64,000 nt of DNA from Malania oleifera (taxonomy: Eukaryota > Streptophyta > Magnoliopsida > Santalales > Ximeniaceae), in assembly GCF_029873635.1 (NCBI RefSeq), contig NC_080421.1, positions 40,839,120 through 40,903,119 on the forward strand, given 5' to 3'. Below the pieces are notes generated by a model. That model was not told the origin of the DNA and did no database searches. It was given only the letters and a program-made list of their open reading frames with translations. The first letter of the stretch is position 1, and every line of letters starts with the position of its first letter. The translations under genes and the position numbers were made by a program. This document shows, one piece after another, positions 54,890 through 64,000 of the stretch.

Positions 54890-55684
54890 CCTGATTCGCT
54901 GATCTAGAGATGAAATTAGCTCAAATGGATAGCACGATTGGATCCATAAGGTTGAAAACCATAGAAATGGTTCAAGTTGTTCGAAAAACGGACCTGAAAT
55001 GGCTCCGAAAAGCCCAGTCAAAGATCTTGTCAACTATAACGGAATATTCCCTAACTTAACGGAATATACCTACTGTAACAACCTGCTCCTTTTTTTACAT
55101 ATTTTTTTTTTATATAAATAAATTATCATCACATCTTACATTCCAGTTCAGCAGGTCACAATCCACCTAGGCCCGTGGGCACTAGGGATATATCAAAGCA
55201 TCAAGCAGAAGCCCTAGCAGCAGAAAATATACAAACATGTACATCTCAATACCATATACCACAATATACCAGAGTTACTACAATCACTGTATTTTCATAT
55301 ATACATCCCAAAAATAAAACCTAGGGACATTTCCCACAAAATCTAACTGTCCCTACAAAACTTACCCTTCAAAAAGGGTAGATAGACCGTACTATATCAG
55401 CAGGGCTTTTCCCGCTCTCCTATCTGGGGCTCCTGAAAAGTTAATAAGATTTAGGGGTGAGACACCTCTCAGTAAGGGAAATAAACTAATACCAGTGTGT
55501 GGCAACATGAGTATTCTGTGTTCTACATATACCACACATAACATATTCAATACTGTTTATCAAATTTGGGAAAACATATGCATATCAAAACATGATAGAA
55601 CATACTGCATTTTCATAAACATTTCTCATCTCACATCATAATAATAATAACATAAAAACAATCCTGGTAGGTTAGCTGGCTGTT

Positions 55685-55707
55685 GTCATGTATAACCCCT
55701 ACATGAC
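55685..55707 (-). other. Conserved LTR hairpin with compensated stem
   Basis: GTCATGTA (55685-55692) and TACATGAC (55700-55707) pair perfectly around a 7-nt loop ending ACCCC. Stem bases differ from the other copies on both sides in a matching way. Confidence 0.75.
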
Positions 55708-56079
55708 TGGGTTGTGTGGCCCGAAGGCGGGACCTGACAATGGTTGGCCGACCACTGCCAAGTCAAACAGTAGTCTGTAGGTCCGATGGGTCTACCCAGA
55801 CTGGTTCGTACACTAGGGGCGATAACAGCACACTTCTTGAAAATAAAAACATCGACCATCCAATCTCACACCACTCCGTACAGTGGCATTAACACAGATA
55901 TCATGATCACAAGGACCATGGACACATAGCAACGGTACCGTGCAAGTGTTATCTTAGACCAAGCCAACCAGGTTCTGATATCATATACATATACTAAAAC
56001 CGTGATATATAAATATCTCATATTATTTATTTTCACATCAATCATATCATTTCACATATATACGTGTATCATGAAAATC

Positions 56080-56356
56080 ATCGGCCCGTACGCCGGTATT
56101 ACACATTTTAACATAGCACGGCCCGTACGCCGGCAAATCACATAGCACAGCCCGTACACTGGCAAACCACATAGCACGGACCGTACGCCGGAAAATCACA
56201 TAGTACAGCCCGTACGCTGGCAAATCACATAGCACAGCCCGTACGCTGGCAAATCACATAGCACGGCCCGTACGCCGGCAAATCTCATCCACATAGCACG
56301 GCCCATACGCCGGCAAATCACATATACATATACAAATATCTCGGCCCGTACGCCAG
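56080..56356. repeat. 29-bp minisatellite in the solo LTR (about 9 units)
   Basis: The core CGGCCCGTACGCCGG is followed by AAATCACATAGCA-like spacer. The core is near-palindromic around GTAC. It sits at the LTR position of the 28-bp repeat at 60-235, and the two cores look related (CGGCC...GCCG). Confidence 0.9.
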
Positions 56357-57114
56357 TTTTCCATCATAGAAATCCATATCGTCCCCATTAAAAAAAAACA
56401 GTATTTCACAACATTTTTATACTCATGCCACACTAAACAAATTTTCTACGTATTCAACATATCATCATTTAAACAGTATTTTCCAAATATAAATTATATA
56501 TATAAATATATTTATTTTTCCTGAAATCAGATGCTATATATATATACATACATTTTCTCAAAACAAAACTAGCTTAGTTTATCCCCTTACCTGATTCCTG
56601 AAAAGCCCCTAAGAAAATTTTCCCCGTACCCACAAGGTTCTCAACTCAACACCCTGAAAATGAAAACTCGCAGAATTAAAGTTTAGTATTTTCGTACGTA
56701 CAACATTTTCTATAACTACCACTAAGTCAAATTCGACTTAAAAAAGTCTTACCTCAACTTAGGGATGATTCCCAACGTTCCCAATCAACACCCTGGAACT
56801 GAAAATTTCCAGTATTAAAGTTCAGTATTTTTATGCGTATATCACTTTCTTCAACTGTCAAAAATCCAAATATTGAATATAAAGTCTTACCTTGGATTTG
56901 GGATGAAATCCAACTTCATTTCCCTGACGATCCGCTCCGGCAGACTTGTAGAGAACTTCGCCAGGAGCGTCGTGATGGCTTCGGTTTGTCGATCCGGCGT
57001 AAAACTAGCCCGGAATCGAAGAGAGAGAGTCGTAGGAGAGAGAGAGAGAGAGAGAGAAGAGAGAGAGTGAGAGAAGAGAGAAAGCACGCCCACCAAAATC
57101 CAAAATTTGATTTC

Positions 57115-57211
57115 CAAAGCTTCTTAAAGAAGCTTGTGCTAGTTTAAAAATATATATAATAATAAACCTTAAGTAAAGTAAAGTAAAGTAAAGCTTCTTT
57201 AAGAAGCTTTC
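57115..57211. repeat. Two copies of the palindrome AAGCTTCTTTAAGAAGCTT plus AAAGT repeats
   Basis: AAGCTTCTTAAAGAAGCTT (57117-57135) and AAGCTTCTTTAAGAAGCTT (57192-57210) flank a (AAAGT)n stretch. They occupy the LTR zone where other subfamilies carry the TCGTCGACGA array. Confidence 0.7.
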
Positions 57212-57216
57212 ATACT

Positions 57217-57218
<2 letters not shown>

Positions 57219-57286
<68 letters not shown>

Positions 57287-57287
57287 T
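57219..57287. repeat. Compound (AT)n(AC)n(AT)n microsatellite
   Basis: Three successive dinucleotide runs lie near the outer end of the solo LTR. Confidence 0.95.
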
Positions 57288-57390
57288 TGTTCCTTATCAT
57301 ACTGTTCATTTTACTTGTTAATTTAATTAATTAATTTTATTTTATTATTTTTTAAAAAATTTATTTTTTTTTCCTGGTTACTACACCTAC

Positions 57391-57917
57391 CGTTAGTGCT
57401 GTCATTACTTGACACCGTATGTTGACGTGGTAGGGTGTGGAGTCCACTACTGACGTGGCACTGGAGACCCACATATTGGCAGATTTTGTGGGTCCCACTG
57501 GATGACGTGGCAGCGCTGATGAGTCAAATGCTGCGGTTGCCACGTGGCGACTGATGGGGATGCCACGTGTTGGTTGGTCGGGTATGAAACGACCGGGCAT
57601 GGATCCGGGTCAGGTACGGTCCAGGCCTGGAGAGGGTTACTGGGTCGGGTCGAAGCAGCCAGGTGAGGAAGACGCGTGGAGTGCGTGCGAAGGCGTGGCT
57701 GGCAAGTCGCCGACGCATGAAGGCGCGTGAAGACATGAACGTCTCCGGCGTGGCGTGTATGGTGTCATATGGGCTCCTTTCGAGCTCTGGTTTGCATCAT
57801 TGGCTTCGTCTCGACGAGATGAACGTGATGGTGGCCTCAAAATTCAATTTCGAGACACTAGACATGGCTTTGTTTTCGGTGAATTTCTCCAATTTGGCAT
57901 TTCTGCTCCAAACCAGA
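57391..57917 (-). other. Untranslated leader of C2 between primer site and gag
   Basis: It is GC-richer than its surroundings (CCACGTGG- and CGTGGC-rich), with several accidental open frames but no family similarity. The solo LTR 55074-57385 sits between it and gag. Confidence 0.6.
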
Positions 57918-57928
57918 CTCTGATACCA
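57918..57928 (-). other. Primer-binding site of C2
   Basis: The minus strand reads TGGTATCAGAG two bases from the LTR at 57931, the standard initiator tRNA-Met primer site. Confidence 0.85.
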
Positions 57929-57930
57929 CT

Positions 57931-58286
57931 TGTTAGGAATCTGTGAGCAATAAACAAACGTTAGAAAAATAGGAGACACCAGAAATTACGTGGTTCGGTC
58001 TAAATTAACCTACGTCCACGGAGCACACCACAATTCACTATGAAATCAGGAGAAAATACAAACTCTCTCTCTACTCTCTCTGCACTCTTCCTCACACTCT
58101 GTTCTACACTCATATTTTCACTTGCACACACATCTCTATTTATAGATGGCTGGAGGAAATACATTAAATGGTGATTGAGGCATTACAATAAATCGGCAAT
58201 CAATAGCCGCGGACACAGCTCAACGCGGCTTGCACGCAACACCAGCTCACACAAGGCACCGCGTCTCTGGCTCCAGCTACTCAACA
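57931..58286 (-). mobile_element. 5' LTR of C2 (356 bp)
   Basis: Plus-strand termini are TGTTAGGAATCTG and GCTACTCAACA, followed by the target duplication AAATC. A minus-strand TATA box (CTATAAATAG) lies at 58136-58145. Confidence 0.93.
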
Positions 58287-58395
58287 AAATCCCTCCTTTT
58301 GTTGACAAACATCAATGTGAAACTTGTCACATGGAAAAAAAAAAAAAAAAAACTCGTCTGCCTTTTCGCAAGAGTCAAAAATTTGTTAATGCACC
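58287..58395 (+). pseudogene. Copia element C1, continuation: integrase zinc motif
   Basis: Directly after the C2 insertion the plus strand reads IPPFVDKHQCETCHMEK, then a short poly-Lys run and TRLPFRKSQK. This is the C-x2-C half of the copia integrase zinc finger, whose histidine half (WHSRLGH) lies at about 35950. The poly-A run at 58326-58344 has expanded inside the coding sequence. The element then stops at the LINE junction near 58395; integrase core, reverse transcriptase and the 3' LTR are not in the window. Confidence 0.82.
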
Positions 58396-58404
58396 TTTTT
58401 TTTT

Positions 58405-59228
58405 ATCCGTAAATGTAAATTATATTGATAAAAAAAAAGATATGTATAGAAAATCTGGGCATATGAAGGGAAGCAAAGGCTCCCAAACAACACAAAAATG
58501 CAATTACACTAAACCCGCGCATCCCGAGGGGCACAAAGGCCATCAAAAACTAATCTAACCGTCAAAGACATCAAAAATAGTTAACATTTTAAAATCACAA
58601 AAAGGGACTTTCAAAACAGCTCAAGCCACCTTCAAAAAGATATCCATGATGATAAAGGAACCACTAAGGAAGCAGCAAAAATCAGAAATTCAGATCAGCA
58701 AAAGCACAAGCACTACAGAATCTGAAGGGGCAGGGAGACAACTCAGAAACCATCATCCAAAGCACAACTCTGCAAGCATTTTGAAATGCAAAACCAAAAG
58801 TAAAAACAACCAGCTCAAAAACACACAACTCGAATTGTAGGAAGACAACACTACAACCCAGCATTTTAGGGACCAGCAACCAGCAAAGCAGAAAAACAGC
58901 ACCCAGCGACTTATTGAAGCATCAGAATCCCAAAAAACCAGCACAGCTAAGTCTACAGGAAGCCTAAAAAAAAGCAAGCCCCAAAATAAATTCAGAACAG
59001 TTTAGTCCAGATTTCTGCTTCAAAAAGCATAAGTGCACCAACTGAAACAGCAGTTGTAGGTATCTGCAGGAAACCCACCAACAGACATGAACAGCTCCTT
59101 TAACAAATTCAGAATCTCAACTACTGACTTGCAGTCAAGCATCAACATGTCTCGGCCCCCAGTAAACAAAAAACAGAGGAAATTTGTCATAGATTGTTCT
59201 ATAAGTGTAAAGTGTGTACCTGTATCAA
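58405..59228 (-). other. 3' untranslated region of the LINE
   Basis: A purine-rich stretch (CAGCAAAAGCACAAGCA-like on the plus strand) without coding similarity lies between the zinc region and the poly(A) end. Confidence 0.55.
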
Positions 59229-60189
59229 TTAGAACAGAGTCTCAGGCGAGATGATTTTCTTTTCAAATATCATTTTATATCGGAAGTGCCAAATGTGATA
59301 TACTGTGGCAGCAAAATAGGTTTTCTTAGCCACTGACTGAACTCCTGTGCCCTTAGCTTCCTTGTGCATCCATTTAAGAGTTGCTTTTAAGGATGTCATG
59401 CTTCTAGTCAGCCCCATCCATTTTCGAACAAGATCCCAAACAAGCTTCAATAAGCTGTAATCTGAAGAAGAGGTGATCTATAGATTCCAATTCATTTTTG
59501 CACATCTCACAGTAAAGGTCAACCCCTTCCCTCTGCAATTTATCCTTTGTAAACAACTTCCCTTTAATGCCCAACCAGAGAGTAAAAGAGTGTTCAGGTG
59601 TACTTCCACTCTTCCACACCTGCTTAAACCAAATAAGCGTCGGCCCTTTGTTTCTCCAGAAGCTATAGCTTTGGGAGCAGCTGATCTGGTCCTCTTGTAG
59701 CCACTGTTTCATCATTGTAACTACAGCATTTTGGTCCCTGCATTCCTGACGGATCAGATTCTTGATGTCCAGAATTTTCTTCATTAAAGGAGAGTCATCT
59801 CGTTTTGGAGAAGCCTCCGAAACATTACAGTCCTTGAGATAAATCTGGTTAACCCATTTAGCCCATAAGGAATCCTTTTTAGCATGGATATTCCAGAGAG
59901 CCCTGGTGAGGAGAGCCCTATTCCAAGTTGCTAAATCGAACACTCCTAACCCACCTTCATCTTTTGGCAAGCACACCTCCTTCCAAGCAACCAAGGGCCT
60001 TTTCCTTCCTCCCCAGAGAAAGGTCCGACATAATTTCACATGTCTCAACACAGCCTTGGGAATGGGAAAAATGGAAAGCCAAAAACATTCAATACCTTGA
60101 GTGATAGAATTAATCAACTCAAGTTTACCTACAAAGGATAAGGTATGTCCAGGCCAAGTTCCAAGGAGACCAGCAATTTTGTTAATCAA
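59229..60189 (-). pseudogene. LINE reverse transcriptase C-terminal and zf-RVT region
   Basis: An open stretch (59404-60189) encodes SFVGKLELINSITQGIECFW, RTFLWGGRKRPLVAWKEVCL, GGLGVFDLATWNRALLTRAL and the zinc region FTLWLGIKGKLFTKDKL with LYCEMCKNELESIDHLFF. The usual terminal His-x4-Cys is HLFFRLQ here, so Cys is lost. The frame then shifts; 59229-59450 carries the distal VWDLVRKWMGL and AATVYHIWHFRYKMIFE segments. Confidence 0.82.
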
Positions 60190-60236
60190 AGGCCCATAGT
60201 GAACTGAATTAAGTCTTGTTGAGGCGAGGGGAACTC

Positions 60237-61200
60237 CTAATTATCTGAAGGGGAATTCCCCCTCTGAAAACCAGCCATTCTTGTGATTTTCTCAAGGTCA
60301 TGTCCCTTGATTCCTGCAGTGTATAGGTTTGATTTCAGCCTATTAGCCACAAGTCCAGAGCAAGCGGAGAATCTGTTAAGACACCCCATGAGAAGCTCAA
60401 TAGATGGGATATCAATTCTAGCGAATAGAATTAAATCATCTGCGAAAGCCATGTGTGTAATGATGTAATCTTAAGTTTTCCACATTTGGGGTGGAATATG
60501 AACTCTGAATTATTTTCCAAATTCTTGAGCAGCCTTGATAGGTACTCAAGGCAAATGACAAAGAGGATAGGAGAAAGGGGGTAACCTTGCCTAAGCCCTC
60601 TCTTCCACTTAAAAAACCTATGAAACCCACCATTAAACGAAATGGAGTATGCTGTGGTAGAAACACATTCCATAATCCAATTAATCATGATATCTGGAAA
60701 CTTCAAATTTTCAAGCATGCTTCTAAGAAACACCCAAGAAATAGAATCATAGGCCCTTTTCAAGTCCACTTTGATCATACACCTGGGAGAAATTCTCTTC
60801 CTCACATACTTTCTCACAAGCTCTTGCACCATATAGATGTTTTCAACCATGCTACGATGCCTGATGAATGCAGTTTGGGCTGAACAAACCAGAGTGTCCA
60901 AGCAAGGTTCAATCCTATTAACAACTTGTATATTACATTACAACAGGCTATAGGTCTAAAATCAGTGACTGTGTTGGCATGACTAGACTTAGCTATCAAA
61001 GCTATAACAGAGTGGTTGATCTGTTTAAACATCTTGCCTTTCCTGAAGAATTCTTTAACTGCATAGGAAAAATCAGCTCCAATAATTCCCCACACTTTTT
61101 TGAAGAAGCATGTAGTGTAGCCATCAGGGCCAAGGGATTTTTCATCCCCAATGCTGAATAAAGCCTCTTTAATTTCCTTCTCTGAAATATCTTTCACCAT
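60237..61200 (-). pseudogene. LINE reverse transcriptase catalytic domain
   Basis: In order the segments are SLGPDGYTTCFFKKVWGIIG, VIALIAKSSHANTVTDFRPI and ACCNVIYKLL (60814-61200), then KVDLKRAYDSISW, GLRQGYPLSPILFVICLEYL (60431-60901), and the catalytic MAFADDLILFA (60237-60452). Both active-site aspartates are present. At least two frameshifts (about 60900 and 60440) and stops break the frame. It copied LINE RNA at the nicked target in its ancestor. Confidence 0.88.
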
Positions 61201-61541
61201 TTAGTCTGCCTGAGCGTCACCAACTGTCTGACCTTTCAATATGATCTGAGGATCCACATCTGTAAAAATTACTTCAGACTCCAGAAGGCCCTTATAATAG
61301 GCCCACATACTTCATCAGAACCGATTTATTGAATGGTCTGCTCATTACCTTTAAATCACCAGCAGCCATTTGGTTTTTGTTCATGTGCCTTCTCATCCAA
61401 GAATGGAAAGAAGAGTGCAAGTCTACACTCTTTAAGGTTTGCGGTTGGCTTGTTGAGCCAAGAAAGCTCTATTAGCCTCCTCCATTCTAACAAACACTTT
61501 CTTTTTTGAATTCACCATCCTCTTAATTCTCAACTCTAATG

Positions 61542-62160
61542 TTAAGAGTCGTGTTTGCAATCTTTATGTGCCTCAAGAGCTCTATATATGCCCTCACAAC
61601 CCCTCTGTGGAGCATATGGAGACCGAAATGGAAGTCCATTGAGGGATCTTAAAGGTTTTTTAAGAGCTTGTAATTTTTTGACAAATCTGAACATTCTGCA
61701 ACCCTGGATTCTTGAGTCCCAGCCAATCCTAACCACTTTCTGGAATCTATCATGTACAGTCCACATGTTAAAAAATTTAAAAGGTCTCCGCCCTAGGTAG
61801 CCATCATCAGCAAGGCTTACCAAGCATAGTGAATGGTCTGAAAAGTGCCCAGGCAAATGGAAAGAGGCGTGGGGTTTTATGCTGCTGATATCCAATTTGG
61901 AATTGATCATAGCCCTATCAAGCTTGCACCACACTCTTCCGTTAGTCCAAGTAAGTAGACACCCTGTCGAACAGATGTCTGAGATCCCTGCCTCCATGAA
62001 GCAGTCCCTCATAGTCTTAACCTCATAATCTGTCATAGAGACACCATTCCTTTTTTCATCTGGTCATTACAATCAATAATACATAAGGACTCTTTGAGGG
62101 TCCCAAACCACAAAATCTCTTCTAGCCACCATGACGTGAAGTTCTATTAAATGTTCTCGG
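61542..62160 (-). pseudogene. LINE endonuclease C-terminal half
   Basis: The AP-endonuclease-like fold is recognisable from TDYEVKTMRDCFMEAGISDI, LTWTNGRVWCKLDRAMIN and PGHFSDHSLCLVSL, the last holding the catalytic SDH triad. RRPFKFFNMWTVHDRF follows. A diverged IDCNDQMKK segment (the GDFN position) precedes it near 62050-62080. The N-terminal half with the other catalytic residues is missing through 5' truncation. Confidence 0.82.
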
Positions 62161-64000
62161 AATTTCAGCTGATTCATAAGTCTTCCAGGTTGTCACTAGA
62201 TGATGTTGATTCTATACGAAACTATGGTCTAGAGAATTACTATTCACCACGTATATTTATAGCTCACATTTCTATTCTAGGTTAGTTCATACTAACGGCC
62301 ACCAGATAGTGATACATTACTTTTCGATTGGTGACCCAAACATTCTTAGCCTTTTGAAATTGTGGGGGATTGTTGGTGTTTTGTAAGGTTGTGTTTCCGA
62401 AAACTTCCTTTTGTTTTCCCACATTGGTTGCTATTAGGAAGTTTGGGAGCTCTTCATTTATATTCCGTAAGGTTTGTGAACAAGTAAGCACCCAAACTCC
62501 CTCATGGACACACAAGGCAAGGCACAACTCATTCATTTCATGGGAACCTGATCTAAAAACATCTAACCAAGCATGATGCACACATACATCGCACGTAAGG
62601 AGACCCCTCTTGTGGTCTTGGTTTTAACTAATTTTTCCTATTTGGACCTTTTAGTCTTTTGAATTTCCCTTGTCTGTTAATCTTCCTAATATGCACTTAC
62701 TTGAATTTATTTATCATGCAATTATTTTTGTTAATGCTCCTTGTCGTGTTTATTTAAATTTAGCTCATTATCTATTTATTTTTGTTGCTGCAACATAAAT
62801 TTGGCTCCCTATATTTTCGAATTACTAGTTCTGATGTCTATGTCATGATTTTAAGTTATGATTGCTTCTAATTGTTTTTGTCCAATTGTTGTGTTTAGCG
62901 TTCATAGATATTATTCTTGCCTAATTATTGTGTGTTGTGTCCAAAGATATGTTTCCTATTCAATTGTTGTGTTCATAAATATTTTTCAGTCTAGTCACAT
63001 TGTTTTCCAGTCCTCTTTTTTTTTTTTTTACAATCCAATTGTTTACCACAATCATTGAACTACTATTTTTGTACCATCTTTGTGATTAATATTTTATTTT
63101 TGTATCTATATGAGTTAGTGAGTTGATGTTGGTCCTATCTCTTAATCATTGAGTGTGTGTCAAATGGAGGGTATCCTATATTTTGGGGTGGACGACAGTA
63201 AGCTTTTTGCACTGTATTGGAGTGGTAAAATCTACCCTAAGGGCAGAATCGATTGACTCCTCAACGGGTAACTCTCCTCTGTATTTCTTTTCATCCTATT
63301 TTCTAGTTTAGTTTTTACAATATGAACTACATAAGGGCCAAAAAATTTTTTTGTGGATACGGTTATTGTCGGTCTTAAGCTACTGACTTAAAATTGATCA
63401 TATCCATCAGAATTGACTGTTATACCTTAGCTCTGCACTTTTCACAGGCTTCCTACTCTTGATAAACTATTTTCATGGTTTAAAGTTGCAAGATATACCT
63501 GCATCTTTTCTAAGGTACCACTTATTCTTTAACTGTAGTACCAAGGGTATTTATTCTTGTCCCACCTATACAAGCCATGAAGGTTTAGATCTTAGATTGA
63601 GGAACTCATATGGGTTTCAACTCTTGGAAAAGAAAAAAAAAAGGACTAATAGAGTTTGTTTTGTTTGGAGATTAAGCAATTATGTGATATGTGCTCAAAA
63701 ATCTGTAAATGTTGATATGTTCATCTGGAAAAAGTGCAGGATGTAAATCTTAGAATGAGGTAAGCCTCTTGGGTTGGTTTTCAATTTTGTTTGAATGCTA
63801 CCTCCTAGCGTTCAAGGAAGCTACTGCCCTTCTATTGTATTCTTCATATATTTACTTGGACTAGTAATTTGATTTTTACCTGGTGTTGAAAAAAAAATCA
63901 ATTAATGAGTTTTTAAGTTACAAATCAATTCAAGTTTTATTATTTGGAGGATACTTCTAGATTTATAATTTTGTTTCTAAATTTTATCTTTTAAAATTTA
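62161..64000. other. AT-rich spacer, no gene recognised
   Basis: Only short open frames without recognisable similarity are seen. There is a T run at about 63017-63030 and T-rich stretches elsewhere. Confidence 0.5.

Larger units (their letters stand above)
55074..57385 (-). mobile_element. Solo chromovirus-type LTR in the C2 leader, with target duplication
   Basis: A 2312-bp LTR is flanked by CCTAC (55069-55073 and 57386-57390), with plus-strand ends TGTAACAACC and GGTTACTACA. It shares the hairpin, the GTGTGGCAAC segment and the GATCCGCTCC-AGCGTCGTG block with the other LTRs, but it has no TCGTCGACGA array. It is a separate subfamily. Confidence 0.95.
36022..58286 (-). mobile_element. Copia element C2, minus strand, complete ends, hosts C3 and a solo LTR
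   Basis: LTRs at 36022-36367 and 57931-58286 are flanked by AAATC (36017-36021 and 58287-58291). Removing C3 with its duplication (14607 bp) and the solo LTR with its duplication (2317 bp) leaves about 5.3 kb, a normal copia size. The order on the minus strand is LTR, primer site, leader, gag, protease, integrase, reverse transcriptase, RNase H, polypurine tract, LTR. The two LTRs differ at roughly a tenth of positions by eye, so the insertion is old. Confidence 0.95.
58396..62160 (-). mobile_element. L1-type LINE, 5'-truncated, minus strand
   Basis: From right to left it has the C-terminal part of the endonuclease, the reverse transcriptase, the zf-RVT zinc region and a 3' untranslated region. 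It ends in TATTGATAAAAAA-type sequence and a poly(A) tail (T run on the plus strand at 58396-58404). ORF1 and the endonuclease N-terminus are missing. The right boundary is approximate. TTTGTTAATGCACC just left of the T run (58382-58395) is nearly repeated at 62727-62740, which could be a target duplication. Confidence 0.85.

Noticed and set aside
56080..56356. Regularly spaced 29-bp repeats resembling a CRISPR array
   Set aside because: The spacers are not unique; the whole unit repeats with point changes, inside a plant LTR. It is a minisatellite. The same holds for 60-235 and 12421-12685.
57524..57923. Several overlapping GC-rich open frames on both strands
   Set aside because: They lie in the untranslated leader of C2 between primer site and gag, show no family similarity and overlap each other on opposite strands.
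62282..62581. A 99-codon minus-strand open frame upstream of the LINE endonuclease
   Set aside because: It does not resemble LINE ORF1, endonuclease or any family I recognise; it may be chance.

Overview
The window is repeat-dominated nuclear DNA of a flowering plant, most likely a eudicot. The evidence is its low GC content, Ty3/gypsy chromovirus and Ty1/copia retrotransposons with plant-type gag and pol, a plant L1-type LINE, a P-class PPR gene and a RING-H2 gene. The species cannot be named from the sequence. Only two loci look like intact host genes: a RING-H2 E3 ligase gene at 16729-17409 (minus) and an intronless PPR gene at 30074-31474 (minus). Almost everything else is transposon sequence, gene fragments or AT-rich spacer.

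Left part (1-16.7 kb). A minus-strand chromovirus LTR runs off the left edge and abuts the protease region of a decayed plus-strand chromovirus (1347-6729), whose 3' LTR is complete. It is followed by LTR debris: a piece of a SIRE-like copia LTR (about 7.65-8.48 kb), a short fragment of an NDR-type kinase gene (about 8.5-9.0 kb), another copia LTR (about 9.16-11.2 kb), a perfect solo chromovirus LTR (11506-13488, target duplication ATCTT) and an old related LTR carrying a duplicated primer-binding-site junction (14.9-15.8 kb).

Middle part (16.7-34 kb). The RING-H2 gene is followed by a PPR gene fragment fused to the 3' half of an NDR/Tricornered-type AGC kinase pseudogene with introns (17.8-23.3 kb). 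Next come a heavily deleted minus-strand gypsy element with its 5' LTR (24-28.8 kb), the intact PPR gene, and AT-rich spacer with a roughly 135-bp tandem repeat.

Right part (34-62 kb). This is a nested stack of retrotransposons, resolved here to the base by target-site duplications. A plus-strand copia element (C1) is cut by a minus-strand copia element (C2, 36022-58286, AAATC). C2 is cut by a gag-only SIRE-like element (C3, 39762-54363, CTGAC) and separately by a solo chromovirus LTR (55074-57385, CCTAC). C3 is cut by a chromovirus (G1, 44551-51788, GATGA). A 5'-truncated L1-type LINE (58396 to about 62160, minus) abuts the end of C1. No gene is recognised from 62.2 kb to the end.

The chromovirus LTRs are the most informative objects here. 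They share a TATA box preceded by arrays of the palindrome TCGTCGACGA, a minisatellite that differs between copies but sits at about the same LTR position, and a conserved hairpin with a G-rich loop whose stem is kept by compensating changes. The retroelement reading frames are all broken by stops, frameshifts, deletions or active-site substitutions.
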